DNA from: Ignavibacteria bacterium
GTDB lineage: Bacteria; Bacteroidota; Ignavibacteria; Ignavibacteriales; Ignavibacteriaceae
DNA length: 55,897 nucleotides
Reading direction: 5' to 3'
NCBI GenBank assembly: GCA_021286645.1
Contig: JAJTBZ010000004.1
Span: 1-55,897, forward strand
Shown: positions 1 through 8,443 of the stretch, in pieces
Layout of the letters: every line of letters starts with the position of its first letter
Numbering within the stretch: position 1 is the first letter of the stretch
Notes under the pieces: model-generated
Seen by the model: the letters and a program-made list of their open reading frames with translations, nothing else
What the model was told of the DNA's origin: nothing
Databases searched by the model: none
Translations under genes and position numbers: made by a program

Positions 1-1710
1 AAGTACTGCAGCAGCTTTGAGAATAAGTTCTACTTGACTGCCAGTTGCCATTAATAGAACACGTACAGGCATTTCTGATTTTTTCAGAATATAAGCACCC
101 TTTAATAAATTTTCTGCGGATGCATACTTCTTCTGATCTAAAACCGGAACACCCTGACGAGTTAAAATAATAGCCACCGGGCTATCTTTATGTTCTATAG
201 CGTATTTCCACGCGTATGAAGTTTCATTTGCATCTGCCGGACGAATAACAACAAGACCAGGAATGCAACGCAGCGAGGCAAGGTGTTCGACTGGTTGATG
301 CGTCGGACCATCTTCACCAAGTCCAATGCTATCATGCGTAAATACATAGACAGGTTTGATTTTAGAAAGTGATGCAATGCGAATAACCGGACGTAAATAG
401 TCAGAAAATACCAGGAAAGTGCTTCCATAGGGAATTAAACCACCATACATTGCCATACCATTCATTAAGCTGCCCATTGCATGTTCACGTATGCCAAAAT
501 GAATATTACGACCGCTATAATTATCTTTCGAGAATGATGGCTGTCCTTTAATATCAGTATTGGTTGAAGGCGATAAATCTGCCGAGCCGCCAAACAAGAA
601 TGGAAGTTCAGCCGCAATCGCGTTCATTACCTTTCCTGAAGCAGATCTTGTTGCCAATAATTTACCATCATCTTCAAAAACCGGTAATTTAGTTTTCCAT
701 GATTCGCCAAAGTTCCCGTTCATAACATTTACAAATTGTTCAGCTAATTCGGGGTACTGAGCTTTATATTCGGCAAATTTCGATTTCCATTCGGTTTCAT
801 ACCCCTGAAAAGTGGCCTGTAATTTTTCAAAAAATTCTTTCACTTCAACGGGTACGGTAAAATCTTCATCATATTCCCAACCAAGATTTTTCTTGGTTAA
901 CTTTATTTCTTCGGAACCTAAAGGAGATCCATGAATGCCATGAGTGTTGGATTTATTTGGCGAGCCATAACCGATGAGTGATTTCGTAATGATTAAAGAA
1001 GGTCGTGAATCAGCCTGTGCCTTCTCTACTGCGGCAATTAATTGGGTCGTATCATTAACATCAGAAACGTTTTCCACGTGCCAGCCATAGGATTCAAAAC
1101 GTTTTTTGGTATCCTCGGTAAATGTAATATGCGTGTGACCTTCAATTGAAATACCATTATCGTCATAGAAAATAATTACTTTCCCAAGTTGCAAGTGACC
1201 GGCAAGTGAAGCAGCTTCATGTGAAATTCCTTCCATAAGATCGCCATCGCCACAAATACCATAGATATAGTGGTCAAGTACTTTGAATTCCGGTTTATTA
1301 AAATGAGCTGCAAGGTATTCCTGAGCTACTGCCATACCTATAGCATTAGCGAAACCCTGCCCCAAGGGTCCGGTAGTTGTTTCTACACCGGGGGTATGCT
1401 TGAATTCAGGATGCCCCGGGGTAATACTTCCCCACTGCCGGAAATTTTTAATATCATCCAGGCTGATTCCATAGCCGCTTAAATGAAGGGAGCTATAGAG
1501 AAGCATACTGCCATGACCAGCAGATAAAATAAACCTATCGCGATTAGGCCATTGAGGGTTTTTCGGATTGTGCTTCATTATTTTAGCAAAAAGCGAAAAC
1601 GCAATAGGCGCACAAGCCATTGGCATTCCCGGGTGCCCGCTATTGGCTTTTTGAATCGCGTCAATCGTTAAAGTTCGAATAGTATTAATTGATAACTGTT
1701 CTACATTCAT
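1..1710 (-). CDS. tkt: Transketolase (3' end beyond the left edge)
   Basis: Thiamine-diphosphate enzyme that moves two-carbon ketol units between sugar phosphates in the non-oxidative pentose phosphate pathway; cytoplasmic. The first 570 residues are present; the family is about 660-680 residues, so roughly 100 C-terminal residues are outside the window. Visible family marks are the N-terminal 'SGHPGMPM', the 'GPLGQGFANAIG' segment, the cofactor-binding 'CGDGDLMEG', and the pyrimidine-domain 'FGIREHAMG'. The ATG at 1708-1710 has a GGGA about nine bases upstream. It lies 26 bp downstream of the YhcH-like gene, so the two are probably co-transcribed. The reading frame is clean throughout. Identification is by motif and overall sequence and is very secure. 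Confidence 0.97.
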   Translation of the reverse strand, partial: MNVEQLSINTIRTLTIDAIQKANSGHPGMPMACAPIAFSLFAKIMKHNPKNPQWPNRDRFILSAGHGSMLLYSSLHLSGYGISLDDIKNFRQWGSITPGHPEFKHTPGVETTTGPLGQGFANAIGMAVAQEYLAAHFNKPEFKVLDHYIYGICGDGDLMEGISHEAASLAGHLQLGKVIIFYDDNGISIEGHTHITFTEDTKKRFESYGWHVENVSDVNDTTQLIAAVEKAQADSRPSLIITKSLIGYGSPNKSNTHGIHGSPLGSEEIKLTKKNLGWEYDEDFTVPVEVKEFFEKLQATFQGYETEWKSKFAEYKAQYPELAEQFVNVMNGNFGESWKTKLPVFEDDGKLLATRSASGKVMNAIAAELPFLFGGSADLSPSTNTDIKGQPSFSKDNYSGRNIHFGIREHAMGSLMNGMAMYGGLIPYGSTFLVFSDYLRPVIRIASLSKIKPVYVFTHDSIGLGEDGPTHQPVEHLASLRCIPGLVVIRPADANETSYAWKYAIEHKDSPVAIILTRQGVPVLDQKKYASAENLLKGAYILKKSEMPVRVLLMATGSQVELILKAAAVL

Positions 1711-1736
1711 TGTAATAATCCCAATAAGTTAAAATT

Positions 1737-2183
1737 CTATAATCGTATTTTAATAACACATTTAGTTACATTGTCTCCAGAAATCATTGGTGCATGGGCA
1801 TCTTCAGGAAAAACAATTGCGAAATCGCCTCGTTGCAATAACAGAAAAAATTCCGGTTGCTCATCAAACAAAATAAAATCCTTTTCCGAATCGTACGGGG
1901 AAAGAATTCTTTTACAGTTATCCGTCCCAATAATCCCAATTTCTTCTCTACCGTTTAACACACAGTGAATATCGATATAGATACGATGAGCCTCGGGTTT
2001 AGCATCTTCTCTGTTTTTCCCAGTTGCAGTGCTAACCATAGCATATATGTTGTCCCCTTCAATATCGTAGCGCCCTTGTTCGGGAGTGCTTGCCCTTGCT
2101 CGCGATAAAAAATCTTCTGCGAGAATAAAAGAGGGGTGGATTGACAGATACCTTTTAAAATGGCTTAAATTGCCAGTAATCAC
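1737..2183 (-). CDS. YhcH/YjgK/YiaL family protein (DUF386, cupin-like)
   Basis: A 148-residue protein of the YhcH/YjgK/YiaL family, cupin-fold proteins often found with sugar catabolism genes; the Haemophilus and E. coli members have been linked to sialic acid or keto-sugar handling, with the reaction still unsettled. The family marks are visible: 'EAHRIYIDIHCVLNGREEIG' near residues 83-102 and 'FPEDAHAPMI' near 124-133, which supply the His/Glu residues that would bind a metal. The length is typical and there is no signal peptide, so it should be cytoplasmic. It is the first gene of a probable two-gene operon with transketolase, which fits a sugar-phosphate role but does not prove one. The family call is firm; the substrate is unknown. 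Confidence 0.88.
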   Translation of the reverse strand: MITGNLSHFKRYLSIHPSFILAEDFLSRARASTPEQGRYDIEGDNIYAMVSTATGKNREDAKPEAHRIYIDIHCVLNGREEIGIIGTDNCKRILSPYDSEKDFILFDEQPEFFLLLQRGDFAIVFPEDAHAPMISGDNVTKCVIKIRL

Positions 2184-2394
2184 AATTTTTTCCTATATTA
2201 AAAAAAACAGGCTGTAAAATAAAGATTTAGTATTGAATAATAAAACATTTCACCCAGTTTTGCCAATCTGTTTCCCTTGATTATCTTTCTAAAACTCATC
2301 TTCATCCCCGCCAATTTTTAGCATTACTTATATAATCATCACCTAAAGGCAGTAAGACACAGTAAGTTTCAACTAAATTTTGTATTTTGGATCA

Positions 2395-2402
2395 TATTTT
2401 TG
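2395..2402 (+). promoter_or_regulatory. Possible TAnnTTTG-type -7 box before the L,D-transpeptidase gene
   Basis: TATTTTTG matches the TAnnTTTG -7 element described for the Bacteroidetes primary sigma factor. It sits 19 bp before the TTG at 2422 and inside the longer reading frame that could begin at 2380. If used, it would exclude the 2380 start. No convincing -33 TTG is seen at the usual distance, so the call is weak. Confidence 0.25.
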
Positions 2403-2421
2403 TGATCAGCCGGGAAACAAT

Positions 2422-4218
2422 TTGAAATTTTACAAATCTGCTATTTACGCCACAATTCTATTATTTTATTATCTAATTGGTTGTACAGGTGAACATTCTT
2501 CTCCGGAAGTTAAGTTAGCTTCCATTGATATTTCACAACTATCTGAAGAGATACATCATCAGTTACAATCAAATTCAGTAACTGATACGACTTCAGTATA
2601 TACCAATGACAGTCTGGGACAAATCTATGCACAGCTTCATTTTAAACCTTTATGGATAAAAGAAATTGGAGATTCTTTGCAATTAGCCAAAACAATCGCC
2701 TATTTTTTACATTCGAATGAGCATGGAATATCTCCTAAACGCTATGGAGCAGCGCAATTACATAAAATTTTTGATTCTTGCTGGGTTTATCCGCAAATTC
2801 AGATTAATTATCCACTTCTTGCAAAGCTAGAAATAATGCTTAGCAAGGCTTTCCTTAATTATCAGCATGATATTTGTTTCGGCGTTATTAATCCGCGTGA
2901 TTTGGATAGTGATAATTATGATATTCGAAGAATAAAAATTAATTGCGATCCTGTTAAAAACTTACTTTCAAATACACGCTTCCAAACGCTAGAAGAGATA
3001 CAACCCACGAACTCCCGGTATATTAACCTGCAAAAGGCATTGAAATTTTACACTAAACTATCTGATTCAACTCAATGGGATACAATTCGTTCGATAGAAG
3101 GTAAAATAGAAAAAGGTAATTCCTCAGGACTTTTACCGGGGATTGTTAACAATTTACGTGTGTTAGGTTATATCGATACTACTTATCACCTGGCTTCTGA
3201 TAATAAATACGATACTACTTTGCTTTCTGTCATGAAAAGATATCAGAGCGATTACTGCTTGCAAGCTGACGGAACCATCGGGAAAGCTACTATAGAGCAG
3301 CTAAACATTTCGCCCAAACAACGATCTTTAATGATTGCCCTAAACCTTGAACGCCTACGTTGGAACCAGTACGGAGACACCGGAATGTATATAATGGTTA
3401 ACATACCTGCTTATACTTTGTATGGATATCATGAAGGGAAACAGGTTAAGAAAATAAAAGTTTGCGTTGGACAAAGACGGGAGAAAAACTATACAGCAAA
3501 ACTAGCCCGGTACAAACAAACCAAAAAATGGAATGATCGCCCAAAAAATTTCGAAACCCCGCAGGTTTCCAGTAATGTATTTCAAATCATTACCAATCCG
3601 AAATGGTCTGTTCCAACCAGCATTGCAAGAAATGAAACTTACCACGAAATAATGAAAGACACGAATTTCTTAGTTGAAAAGCACTATAAAGTATTTCAGA
3701 ACGGTAAATCAATAGATCCGTCGACTATAAACTGGAAGAAATATTCACCCTCAAATTTACCATTCATGTTTGAACAAGATCCTGGTGCGGGCAATGCGTT
3801 AGGGAAAATTAAATTCATGTTTGCAAATAAATACTCAATTTACTTGCATGATACGCCAACACGTCCCCCCTTTGCTGCAGCAGTGCGCGCTGTAAGTCAC
3901 GGTTGTGTTCGAGTGGAAAAGCCGCTTGAATTGGTGAATTTTATTCTTTCGGGGAACAACTCACCAGACCCGGATGACATTCTTTGCGAATTAGCAATTA
4001 AACCCGCTAACGCTGACAAAATCGCTAAATATAACGCACGTATAAAAGCCGGACGCACTCCTAAAACAAAATACTTTTCCTTGAGTCGGCCAATTCCGGT
4101 AATAGTTGACTATTTTACATCCTGGGCGGATGAGGATAACAAAGTTCATTTTAGCCCCGATGTTTATCAAAAAGATATTATTCTGGCAAGGATGTTAAAG
4201 TTAAAAGGTGGAATATAA
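2422..4218 (+). CDS. L,D-transpeptidase lipoprotein, YcbB type
   Basis: Peptidoglycan L,D-transpeptidase, expected to form 3-3 cross-links or attach proteins in the periplasm. I chose the TTG at 2422 (upstream GGGA) over the TTG at 2380: it gives a compact lipoprotein signal with the lipobox 'LIGC', Cys at residue 21. The order is lipobox, an alpha-helical scaffold of YcbB type, a peptidoglycan-binding-like segment ('VLGY...QADGTIGKATIEQLN', about residues 250-295), then the YkuD catalytic domain with 'HD...VSHGCVRVEKP'; the nucleophile codon is 3904-3906, Cys495. The C-terminal 'PIPVIVDYFTSWAD' is also typical of YcbB proteins. About 598 residues, as in E. coli LdtD. It is a single-gene unit, divergent from the gene to its left and convergent with the next. 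The family call is firm; the start is moderately sure. Confidence 0.92.
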   Translation: MKFYKSAIYATILLFYYLIGCTGEHSSPEVKLASIDISQLSEEIHHQLQSNSVTDTTSVYTNDSLGQIYAQLHFKPLWIKEIGDSLQLAKTIAYFLHSNEHGISPKRYGAAQLHKIFDSCWVYPQIQINYPLLAKLEIMLSKAFLNYQHDICFGVINPRDLDSDNYDIRRIKINCDPVKNLLSNTRFQTLEEIQPTNSRYINLQKALKFYTKLSDSTQWDTIRSIEGKIEKGNSSGLLPGIVNNLRVLGYIDTTYHLASDNKYDTTLLSVMKRYQSDYCLQADGTIGKATIEQLNISPKQRSLMIALNLERLRWNQYGDTGMYIMVNIPAYTLYGYHEGKQVKKIKVCVGQRREKNYTAKLARYKQTKKWNDRPKNFETPQVSSNVFQIITNPKWSVPTSIARNETYHEIMKDTNFLVEKHYKVFQNGKSIDPSTINWKKYSPSNLPFMFEQDPGAGNALGKIKFMFANKYSIYLHDTPTRPPFAAAVRAVSHGCVRVEKPLELVNFILSGNNSPDPDDILCELAIKPANADKIAKYNARIKAGRTPKTKYFSLSRPIPVIVDYFTSWADEDNKVHFSPDVYQKDIILARMLKLKGGI

Positions 4219-4231
4219 ATTTTATATACAT

Positions 4232-4885
4232 TTATGCTGAGAAATTCTGATGGAAGGAAAAGTTTAAAGAAAGCTTATCGGCAGTATTTTTAATTTTTAT
4301 TAATTCATAGGGGCAATGCCGTCGCAGCATAACCAAAAGCCAGATCGTATACGCCCATATTCCCAGCCAAAGAATGCCAAATCGTATCTTCGCAAAAGCG
4401 AATAGAGATGGCAACAGCGATACTTCCGGATACATTGTGTTACCAGGTATTAAAACACTGCAAAAGACGAGAATACAAAAAGATAGATCATACGCCACTA
4501 TCTTGCACGAGTATATACTTAGAAGTAAAAGGATGTTAATAACTATTGAGGCTAGAAAACTTGTCAGCTTATCTACATTAGAGAATTCAGGTGCCAGATA
4601 TATCATACCCCATGTAAAGATTTTCAAACACAAAAGCATCCAAAATGCGATCTTTAACATTTCCCGCCACCGCAATACAGCGGTACTCTCCAAAGATGGC
4701 AAAAATTTAAGCATATAAATTAGCTGTAAAGTTTCTGGTAATCGATAATCGGGGCTTAACGAAGCAATAGCATCCTCATCTGTACCGCCCGAGATTTTCG
4801 TGATATAGATACGACGCATTGCCTCTTCAAGTGGGTAATCGCCTGAAAATAAACTACTGGGATATATATACCGAACATACTGCAT
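4232..4885 (-). CDS. Hypothetical multi-pass membrane protein
   Basis: I do not recognise this 217-residue protein. The first 75 residues are soluble and fairly polar. They are followed by about four hydrophobic segments: near 76-97, two between about 108 and 150, and one near 168-188 ending in 'MLRR', with a short basic/polar tail. No catalytic or binding motif stands out, and there is no cleavable signal peptide. It starts 77 bp downstream of the HIT gene and ends 13 bp from the convergent L,D-transpeptidase gene, so it may be read through from the operon upstream. No clear ribosome binding site is visible before the ATG at 4885. The coding call rests on the long open frame and coherent hydrophobic pattern. 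An overlapping 114-codon plus-strand frame is taken to be its shadow. Confidence 0.7.
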   Translation of the reverse strand: MQYVRYIYPSSLFSGDYPLEEAMRRIYITKISGGTDEDAIASLSPDYRLPETLQLIYMLKFLPSLESTAVLRWREMLKIAFWMLLCLKIFTWGMIYLAPEFSNVDKLTSFLASIVINILLLLSIYSCKIVAYDLSFCILVFCSVLIPGNTMYPEVSLLPSLFAFAKIRFGILWLGIWAYTIWLLVMLRRHCPYELIKIKNTADKLSLNFSFHQNFSA

Positions 4886-4962
4886 ACTGCCAATTTCACC
4901 AATTAATTCTTGTTGAATGAGAGCTGCTATACGCTAAAAAAGCAATGTTAACTATGCCTTTT

Positions 4963-5310
4963 TCAACCGGGAGGCCACGTCATTTTACGACCGCCGAGTA
5001 GATGCATATGTAAATGATAGACTTCCTGACCACCATCAGCATTACAATTCATGACTAAACGGAAACCGGACTCATCAATCCCAAATTTCTTTGCAATTAT
5101 ATTGGCAGCACTAACCATTTCTGCCAATATCTTTGCATGTTCCCCGGGCTCTAAATCAGTCACTCTGGGAATTTCCTGTTTAGGAATTATTAACACATGC
5201 ACCGGAGCCTGGGGATTAATATCATGAAACGCGAGAACATACTCATTCTCGAATTCAATTTTTGCAGGTATTTCTTTCCTAATTATCTTCAAAAATATTG
5301 TTTCAGCCAT
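4963..5310 (-). CDS. HIT family (HINT-type) nucleotide hydrolase
   Basis: Small histidine-triad protein of 115 residues, the usual HINT length. It probably hydrolyses nucleoside phosphoramidates or AMP-linked compounds in the cytoplasm. The catalytic triad 'HLHMHLLGG' is near the C-terminus, and the N-terminal 'IFLKIIRKEIPAKI' and 'AFHDINPQAPVHVLIIPK' segments are classical for the family. The ATG at 5308-5310 overlaps the stop of the upstream response regulator by 8 bp and has a strong AAGGAG seven bases before it, so the two genes are translationally linked. The link to a sigma-54 activator is contextual only; HIT genes occur in many operons without a shared function. Confidence 0.95.
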   Translation of the reverse strand: MAETIFLKIIRKEIPAKIEFENEYVLAFHDINPQAPVHVLIIPKQEIPRVTDLEPGEHAKILAEMVSAANIIAKKFGIDESGFRLVMNCNADGGQEVYHLHMHLLGGRKMTWPPG

Positions 5311-6673
5311 TATCTGTCTCCTTTGCCAAACCGTATTTTTTCATTTTATTATACAAATGACTTCTTTGAATATCCATTAGCTCTGCAGTTTTACTTATAT
5401 TCCAGCCATTTAATTCCAGTTGCTTCAGAATAAAGGCCCGTTCTGCTTTTTCTTTAAAATCCTGAAATGAATTGCTCGTAAGAATTAATTCTTCTACATC
5501 ACGTTTACCGGCAGGCAGCAAAAACTCTACGTCATTAACTTCTATCACCGGTTTACTTACCATAATAATAATTCTCTCAACAATATTTCTCAACTCGCGT
5601 ATATTACCCTGCCAGGGCAAACGCTGCATAGATTGCAGTACCGCCGATGAAAAAATCATGAGTGGTTTATTATATTTTTTACATAATTGATGAGTGAAGT
5701 GTTCAATGAGCACGGGGATATCATCTATGCGCTCGCGCAACGAAGGTACCCGAATTGGAATTACATTCAGACGATGATATAAATCTTCTCGAAAATTACC
5801 ATTAGCTATCTCATCCGGAAGATTTTTGTTTGTGGCTGCTAAAATTCTAACATCAACGGCAATTTTTTTCGATCCACCCACCCGCTCAATTTTCCCCTCT
5901 TCTATGGCACGCAGAACTTTAGCTTGGGCAGCCAAGCTCATATCTCCTATCTCATCAAGGAATAGAGTGCCTTTATCTGCAAGCTCAAATTTCCCAATTC
6001 TTTGTTGATTAGCGCCGGTAAACGCTCCTTTTTCGTGCCCAAACAACTCTGATTCTATTAAATCGTTGGGGATGGCAGCACAATTCACATCGATGAAGGG
6101 TAAGGATTTTCTATTACTTCCCATGTGTATAGAGCGGGCAACTAATTCCTTTCCTGTTCCATTGTCACCGGTTATCAGAACACGAGCATCTGTAGGAGCT
6201 ACTTTGTCTATGATATCCAAAATTGCAAGGGTGGGTTTACTTCTCCCGATTATCAGGGTTTCATCAGAATAAACCTTTTTGAATTCGGTATTCTCACGTA
6301 AGAGTTTCACCGCCTCGGAAGCGTTCCTCACCGTGATGAGCAATTTATCGCGATCTATAGGTTTTTCGATAAAATCAAATGCGCCAAGCTTAGTTGCTTT
6401 AACAGCATTTTCTATATTACCAAATGCAGAAATCATTATTACATGAACATTTCCGGGAAGTTTTTTTATTTCGCTTAATACCTCAAAACCATTCAACCCC
6501 GGTAATTGTATATCGAGTAAAATAACATCGTATTGACCATTCTTTACTTTCTGTAAACCCTGCTCGCCATCATTAGCCGAATCTACTAAATAGTTTTCAT
6601 ATTCCAGAATCAGCTGAATACTATCGCAAATCTGGACTTCATCATCAATTACAAGGACACTTTTCATAGTCAT
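5303..6673 (-). CDS. Sigma-54-dependent response regulator, NtrC family
   Basis: Transcriptional activator of 456 residues. The receiver domain occupies about 1-120, with phospho-acceptor Asp54 in 'ILLDIQLPG' and Lys104 in 'EKP'. The AAA+ domain covers about 140-375, with Walker A 'GDNGTGKE' (169-176), the sigma-54 contact loop 'GAFTGA' (216-221) and Walker B 'GTLFLDEI' (235-242). A Fis-type helix-turn-helix closes the protein ('NISKTAELMDIQRSHLYNKMKKYG'). All parts needed for phosphorylation-dependent activation of sigma-54 promoters are intact. The start ATG overlaps the preceding stop as TAATG, indicating translational coupling to the secreted protein encoded upstream. No histidine kinase lies next to it, so it is an orphan in this window; its partner could be either intact kinase further along. 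I could not find a convincing -24/-12 promoter in the intergenic regions. Confidence 0.97.
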   Translation of the reverse strand: MTMKSVLVIDDEVQICDSIQLILEYENYLVDSANDGEQGLQKVKNGQYDVILLDIQLPGLNGFEVLSEIKKLPGNVHVIMISAFGNIENAVKATKLGAFDFIEKPIDRDKLLITVRNASEAVKLLRENTEFKKVYSDETLIIGRSKPTLAILDIIDKVAPTDARVLITGDNGTGKELVARSIHMGSNRKSLPFIDVNCAAIPNDLIESELFGHEKGAFTGANQQRIGKFELADKGTLFLDEIGDMSLAAQAKVLRAIEEGKIERVGGSKKIAVDVRILAATNKNLPDEIANGNFREDLYHRLNVIPIRVPSLRERIDDIPVLIEHFTHQLCKKYNKPLMIFSSAVLQSMQRLPWQGNIRELRNIVERIIIMVSKPVIEVNDVEFLLPAGKRDVEELILTSNSFQDFKEKAERAFILKQLELNGWNISKTAELMDIQRSHLYNKMKKYGLAKETDNG

Positions 6674-7311
6674 TAAAATAATTGTAAAACATTATACATC
6701 AATAGTAATCGGGAAGGCAAAAACATCTCATCCTCCCTTAGTATTTTACCGAATTTACTACCTAGTTTATCAGCAGTTAAGTCCGGTACACTTACAGGCC
6801 CTTCGGATGTGAAAGCCTGTTCAAAAAGCTCTACGAAAATCCCGACTGAGTTACAAAAATTTTCACTTCTAAACTCATAAGTCAGGAATGCGCTGCCAAA
6901 GAAATGAGCGAGTTTATCAGAATCACCAAAAGCATCGTTTGGACTATCTATAAGAAACCGACGTGGCAATTTTGAATTTTTTTTTGTATATATTTCCGAA
7001 TCGGCAGAAAACAACGGGAAATTAAATTTAAGTCCAAATAAACCGATGTGAATTGGTACTCTATTATATGGTAACAAAGAGAAAGTTAAAGTTAACAAAG
7101 CATCAGCCTTATCGTTATCACATATTTTGAGTGCCTGTATATATATACTATCAATCCACAGTAAATCTTTACCACCCCGGTCGACTCGAGGAATTTCAGC
7201 AACAAAAGCACTCAGTCTGCAAATTTTTTGCGATAGTACCGATTGCTGTGCAAACGTACCATTGTATAAACAGAAACAGAACAGGCAAATAAAGATAATC
7301 GTCTTAAACAT
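6673..7311 (-). CDS. Secreted hypothetical protein, weakly YfiM/DUF2279-like
   Basis: A 212-residue protein with a clear signal peptide (about residues 1-21, ending 'NGTFA' before 'QQ'), so it should be exported to the periplasm. No firm family. The C-terminal half has 'DKLAHFFGSAFLTYEF' and, after a gap, 'FVELFEQAF' and 'DLTADKLGSKFG'. This pattern of DK..H near the start, an acidic-aromatic centre and a final D..AD..G..G resembles the YfiM/DUF2279 group of small envelope proteins; I offer that only as a lead. It is the first gene of a coupled operon with the NtrC-type activator (TAATG junction) and the HIT gene. The tight coupling to a regulator makes it a candidate envelope sensor or the target of that regulator. 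The upstream region holds a 10-bp direct repeat. Confidence 0.75.
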   Translation of the reverse strand: MFKTIIFICLFCFCLYNGTFAQQSVLSQKICRLSAFVAEIPRVDRGGKDLLWIDSIYIQALKICDNDKADALLTLTFSLLPYNRVPIHIGLFGLKFNFPLFSADSEIYTKKNSKLPRRFLIDSPNDAFGDSDKLAHFFGSAFLTYEFRSENFCNSVGIFVELFEQAFTSEGPVSVPDLTADKLGSKFGKILREDEMFLPSRLLLMYNVLQLF

Positions 7312-7387
7312 AATCTGTTATAAACGTACAAGCTTGCAGCTTGATATTGCAAACTCCATCATTTGTTATTTAATATACAATTTTAGC

Positions 7388-7418
7388 ATTCTTAAGGCAA
7401 TTAGTATAATTCTTAAGG
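7388..7418. repeat. Pair of 10-bp direct repeats (ATTCTTAAGG), 21-bp period
   Basis: ATTCTTAAGG occurs at 7388-7397 and again at 7409-7418, a start-to-start distance of 21 bp, or two turns of B-DNA. Each copy contains the palindrome CTTAAG. It lies 77-107 bp upstream of the secreted-protein/NtrC-regulator operon (which starts at 7311 on the minus strand) and beyond the stop of meaB. The position and phasing suit a site for a dimeric or tandem-bound DNA-binding protein. That function is inferred, and chance is possible in AT-rich DNA. Confidence 0.35.
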
Positions 7419-7478
7419 TTTGAACCATAAAATCATCTTAGATATTATATTACGGGAGTTTAATTAATGAATCGATCT

Positions 7479-8438
7479 CTATTGCTCCCGACTGTTCTTG
7501 TATGCACCAATTATTTGCTTCGCTGTATAATACGGAGATGAAGGATTTTGATTCTGTTCATTACCGACTATTACCAATTCCAGGGGATGTAAATTCCACA
7601 ACTCATGAATGATTTTTTCTTCCACAATTTGCTTAACTCTTTGCTGAAATCTTTTTACGCGGTTCTTTATAAACTGATCTGAACTAATTAGATAGTTATA
7701 ATGTCTGGTAACCTCACCTGCGATCTCAATAATTCCCTTTTTCTCGGTAGCAATAGTTTTTATAATTCCAGGAAGCCAGGTAGATGCATCATGTTCACGC
7801 ATACCAATTATGGTTTGTAAAGCCGTAATAGCCTGATCTGCACTGGGGCGGTCACTTTTATTTAAGACAAAGAAGTCCGCAATTTCCATTAAACCGGCCT
7901 TCATTGCCTGAATCGAATCTCCCGATTCGGGCACGAGTACTACGATGGTAGTATCAGCAGCCTCAACGATATCGAGTTCTGATTGCCCCACCCCGACTGT
8001 TTCGAATAAAATAAAATCATAACCGGCTGCATCAAACACGTCTGCTAAATCGCGTGCTTTCTTGGTAAGCCCACCTAACTCTCCCCGGGTAGCCATACTC
8101 CGGATAAAAATCCCCTCATCATTCCCGATATCTGACATTCGCACTCTGTCGCCAAGAAGTGCCCCGCCGGTAAATGGACTTGTCGGATCGACAGCGATAA
8201 TAGCAACTCTTTTCCCTAAGGATCGGTAATGCCTGGCAAGTTGATTAGTTATTGTACTTTTCCCTGCCCCGGGAGGGCCGGTAAGCCCAATACGAAAAGC
8301 GTTCCCGGTAAATTGAAATAAGTAGTTCAGAATTTCTTCACTTCTATCATTATCAGATTCTACAAGGCTTAATACTCTTCCAAGAATTCGCTTATCAGTC
8401 TGTATTCTTTGATAAATTACATTAAGATCCAAAAACAT
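7479..8438 (-). CDS. meaB: Methylmalonyl-CoA mutase-associated GTPase MeaB (ArgK/LAO family)
   Basis: G3E-class GTPase of 319 residues that loads and protects adenosylcobalamin on methylmalonyl-CoA mutase. Walker A 'GPPGAGKST' is at residues 54-62, the switch segment 'AVDPTSPFTGGALLGDR' at 82-98, the 'ETVGVGQSE' Walker B region at 146-154, and the base-recognition 'NKSD' at 193-196. All are intact, and the length is typical. It is the last gene of the operon and begins 5 bp after nadD. The mutase itself is not in the window. A carboxyltransferase/biotin-carrier pair that could make or use methylmalonyl-CoA lies about 30 kb away, which supports a working propionyl-CoA/methylmalonyl-CoA route. 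Confidence 0.95.
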   Translation of the reverse strand: MFLDLNVIYQRIQTDKRILGRVLSLVESDNDRSEEILNYLFQFTGNAFRIGLTGPPGAGKSTITNQLARHYRSLGKRVAIIAVDPTSPFTGGALLGDRVRMSDIGNDEGIFIRSMATRGELGGLTKKARDLADVFDAAGYDFILFETVGVGQSELDIVEAADTTIVVLVPESGDSIQAMKAGLMEIADFFVLNKSDRPSADQAITALQTIIGMREHDASTWLPGIIKTIATEKKGIIEIAGEVTRHYNYLISSDQFIKNRVKRFQQRVKQIVEEKIIHELWNLHPLELVIVGNEQNQNPSSPYYTAKQIIGAYKNSREQ

Positions 8439-8443
8439 CTCCC

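Noticed and set aside
2380-2421. Longer TTG start for the L,D-transpeptidase
   Set aside because: No ribosome site, and it would bury the lipoprotein signal behind 14 polar residues; a possible -7 box also lies inside it.
4374-4718. 114-codon plus-strand frame
   Set aside because: Antisense to the membrane protein gene, which has the more coherent hydrophobic pattern; no family or ribosome site.
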